Shown here piece by piece: positions 31,081 through 33,089 of a stretch of 33,089 nt of DNA (the first letter of the stretch is position 1; each line of letters begins with the position of its first letter). The stretch covers positions 1 through 33,089 of the forward strand of contig CAJTXE010000019.1 of NCBI GenBank assembly GCA_910580225.1, read 5' to 3'. A model generated the notes under the pieces. It saw only the letters and a list, made by a program, of their open reading frames with translations. It had not been told where the DNA came from and made no database searches. The stretch comes from an uncultured Acetatifactor sp. Its GTDB lineage: Bacteria; Bacillota; Clostridia; Lachnospirales; Lachnospiraceae. The position numbers were made by a program, and so were the translations under genes.

Positions 31081-32919
31081 TTGAAAAAACATTCCCATAT
31101 TTCCTTCCGGCAGCTGCTCTTCGGCCTGGGCTTCTTTCTTGCCTTTTCCGGCATGGTCCTCTTCCTGTTCTCCTACAGACGGGACGAAAAGCGCTTCACC
31201 AATATCACCACCCGGCTGTTTGTCAGCGAGATGAAATCCAATACCCTGAATATGCATTACCACCTGGCAGACCCTGCCGCTTTCGGTGTAACGGACTATG
31301 ACCCTGTATTATCCTGTTATCATCCGGATACAGCCCTGCGCAGCCAGGCTGAACTGGAAAATACCATGGCCGCCCTGCAGGCCCTGTCACCGGAAAAGCT
31401 CAACGCTTCAGATGCGGTACTTTGGAAGCTGCTGACACGCACCCTGGAAAATACCATGGTCCTGGGCAGCTTTCCCTATTATGACGAGCCTCTCTCCCCG
31501 GTCTCCGGCACCCAGTCCAACCTGCCAATCCTGCTGGCCGAATACACCTTCCGCAGCAAACGGGATGTGGAAGACTACCTGTCCCTTCTGGACCAGACCG
31601 ACGAATACTTTGCCTCTCTTCTCCTCTATGAACAGGAAAAGGCGGAAGCCGGATTCATTATGCCCGCCGCCTTTTTAAGAGAAGTACGGGAACAATGTGA
31701 CACCATTGTCACAAAAGAGGCTCTGGAAGCCGGCACTCATTTTCTGCAGACCACCTTCCGGGAACGACTGCTGCCTCTGGTTCAGAAGCAGATTATCACG
31801 AAAAAGGAAGCCTCCGCCTATCTGGCACAAAACGAAAGACTTTTAATGACAGTCCTGCTTCCTGCCTATATCCGCCTGGGAGACGGGCTGCTCCTTCTGG
31901 AAGATGACACCGTGCTTCCGAAAGGATTGGCTGCCCTGCCGGAAGGCAGAATTTACTACGAGCATCTGCTGATCTCTGAGACCGGTTCCTACCGCCCCAT
32001 TGCCGAAATCCAGGAGATGCTCACGGAAAAATTCACCTCGTCATACGATAAAATCAAAGAAACCGTAGAAAGATATCCGGAAATCCTCAAGACTTTGACA
32101 GAAGACCGAACGGAAAAGTTTCCCTGCAAAGAGCCTTCCCGGATACTGCTGGATTTGCAGGAGCGGATGGCGGAAGATTTTCCCGCCCTCCCCGGAGATT
32201 CCACCTCCATTACGGTAAAAACAGTCTCTGAAAGTCTGGAGCCCTACTGTGCCCCGGCCTTTTATCTGACTGCCCCTCTGGATGACACGGCTTCCAACAG
32301 TATCTATGTCAACCGCAGCAAAACCCCCGAAGGTCTGGAGCTGTATACCACTTTGGCCCATGAAGGCTATCCGGGACATTTATATCAGACGGTCTATCAC
32401 AACCGAAACGCTCTGGCGGCAAAGGAGCGTCCCGCCAGGGAACTCCTCTGGTACGGGGGATATCAGGAGGGCTGGGCACTGTATGTGGAATTCAGGGCCT
32501 ATGACTATGCCGCCCTTCTTCTGCTGGACGACGGGCAGACGGAAGCCGCTGTCATTGCACAGCTGGAAGCGGATAACCGCAGTCTGCAGCTGTGTCTATA
32601 CTCCCTGATAGACATCATGATCCACTACGACAATGCATCCTGCAGCCAGATCGCAAAAGTTCTGGAGAAGTTCGGCGTCGCTGACGCAGCAGATGCCGCT
32701 TCTATCTACAACTACATTGTACAGTCGCCCTGCAACTATCTGAAATATTACCTGGGATATCTGGAAATTCTGTCCCTTCAGGAAAATGCCCGGCAGCTCT
32801 GGGGCGCAGAATATACGGATTACCGTTTCCACCAATTCTATCTGGACTGCGGACCGTCGGATTTCCTATCACTGCAGGAGTGCCTGGAGACCTGGGACCC
32901 AGCTGCTGCCAGACCGTAA
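31081..32919 (+). CDS. DUF885 family protein, membrane-anchored putative metallopeptidase
   Basis: A 612-residue protein and the only convincing plus-strand gene. Residues 11-31 (QLLFGLGFFLAFSGMVLFLF) are an N-terminal membrane anchor, so the body is outside the cell. The body is mostly helical and fits DUF885: HYHLADPAAFGV near the start, and TTLAHEGYPGHLYQTVYH with HEGYPGH at 427-433, plus GYQEGWALYVE with Glu463, together a gluzincin-type HExxH-like metal site. The C-terminus has KYYLGYLEI and FHQFYLDCGPSDF, also typical. Related proteins are thought to be metallopeptidases or dipeptidases; function here is inferred. The start is TTG at 31081, set by AAGGTGA four bases upstream. Its last codons run into the GC-rich repeat region. 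Confidence 0.88.
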   Translation: MKKHSHISFRQLLFGLGFFLAFSGMVLFLFSYRRDEKRFTNITTRLFVSEMKSNTLNMHYHLADPAAFGVTDYDPVLSCYHPDTALRSQAELENTMAALQALSPEKLNASDAVLWKLLTRTLENTMVLGSFPYYDEPLSPVSGTQSNLPILLAEYTFRSKRDVEDYLSLLDQTDEYFASLLLYEQEKAEAGFIMPAAFLREVREQCDTIVTKEALEAGTHFLQTTFRERLLPLVQKQIITKKEASAYLAQNERLLMTVLLPAYIRLGDGLLLLEDDTVLPKGLAALPEGRIYYEHLLISETGSYRPIAEIQEMLTEKFTSSYDKIKETVERYPEILKTLTEDRTEKFPCKEPSRILLDLQERMAEDFPALPGDSTSITVKTVSESLEPYCAPAFYLTAPLDDTASNSIYVNRSKTPEGLELYTTLAHEGYPGHLYQTVYHNRNALAAKERPARELLWYGGYQEGWALYVEFRAYDYAALLLLDDGQTEAAVIAQLEADNRSLQLCLYSLIDIMIHYDNASCSQIAKVLEKFGVADAADAASIYNYIVQSPCNYLKYYLGYLEILSLQENARQLWGAEYTDYRFHQFYLDCGPSDFLSLQECLETWDPAAARP

Positions 32920-32942
32920 CTGCCGTGGGCCCAAGGCGGATG

Positions 32943-33089
32943 CCCGGCTCCGGACGCCATGATTCCCAGGGACCCTTCCGGCCCCCAAAGCACATGCCGA
33001 CCGACGACTTATCCCCGGCTCCCAATGCCGTACCTCCCAGGGACCCTTCCGGCCCCCAAAGCACATGCCGACCGACGACTTATCCCCGG
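32943..33089. repeat. GC-rich tandem repeat, 71-base period, runs off window
   Basis: A 55-base block is repeated without mismatch at 32964-33018 and 33035-33089 (starting TCCCAGGGACCC, ending CTTATCCCCGG). The preceding 16-21 bases are also partly shared (CCCGGCTCC at 32943 and 33014), so the unit is 71 bases. At least two units are visible and the second reaches the window edge. It lies in the region after the DUF885 stop. I see no gene in it and cannot tell whether it is a minisatellite, an integrated repeat or an assembly artefact. Confidence 0.85.

Noticed and set aside
1..33089. CRISPR arrays, tRNA/rRNA genes, transposases or integrases
   Set aside because: No regularly spaced short repeats, cloverleaf-like sequences or recombinase motifs were noticed; nearly all DNA is accounted for by protein genes.

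Overview
The window reads as a chromosomal segment of an anaerobic, motile Clostridia member, most like Lachnospiraceae. The reasons are clostridial-type flagellar genes under a textbook sigma-28 promoter, a ThyX-type thymidylate synthase, AGGAGG-type ribosome sites, a heterodimeric ABC exporter, a GH51 arabinofuranosidase and DUF4422/FkbM/TagF-like glycan enzymes. Nearly every gene is on the minus strand; the only clear plus-strand gene is at 31081..32919.

Layout, left to right (so mostly from operon 3' end to 5' end): flgK (5' end only), flgN and flgM form the start of a flagellar operon (1..959) with a TAAA-N15-GCCGATAA promoter at 1015..1041. Next come thyX (1073..1744) and an XRE regulator (1865..2236) with its own sigma-A promoter. 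From 2344 to 25527 the minus-strand genes are packed with short gaps: a two-subunit ABC exporter, a GH51 arabinofuranosidase, a ribulose-phosphate-epimerase-like protein, and then about 17 kb of glycan genes. Those comprise two DUF4422 proteins, two GT4 and at least two GT2-type glycosyltransferases, another EDD-type transferase, three SAM methyltransferases (two FkbM), a polysaccharide deacetylase, a TagF-like transferase fused to a propeller-like region, and two stand-alone small domains. The cluster is headed by a sigma-A promoter (25669..25697) that overlaps a near-match to a sigma-28 promoter. Upstream lie araB, araD and an aldehyde dehydrogenase behind a second strong sigma-A promoter, then a MATE transporter, and a plus-strand DUF885 protein followed by a 71-bp-period tandem repeat at the window edge.

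The most interesting part is the glycan cluster. (1) A short Rossmann-like segment (hhhYGxGxxG...) recurs in at least ten genes and one gene remnant: N-terminal, C-terminal, free-standing, and in one case behind a membrane anchor. This looks like a shared docking or nucleotide-binding module. (2) The three longest poly-G tracts noticed in the window (7, 7 and 8 G) all lie in coding regions of this cluster. Two sit exactly where the reading frame is broken or the best-supported start is cut off, as expected for slipped-strand phase variation, although sequencing error must be excluded. (3) A decayed radical-SAM/SPASM gene sits between two intact genes. (4) No flippase, polymerase or initiating sugar-phosphate transferase is present, and flagellar genes lie nearby, so cytoplasmic protein (flagellin) glycosylation is a reasonable inference, but not proven. 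By eye the middle of the cluster (about 16.7-24 kb) is clearly more AT-rich than its flanks, suggesting acquired DNA placed between arabinose genes.
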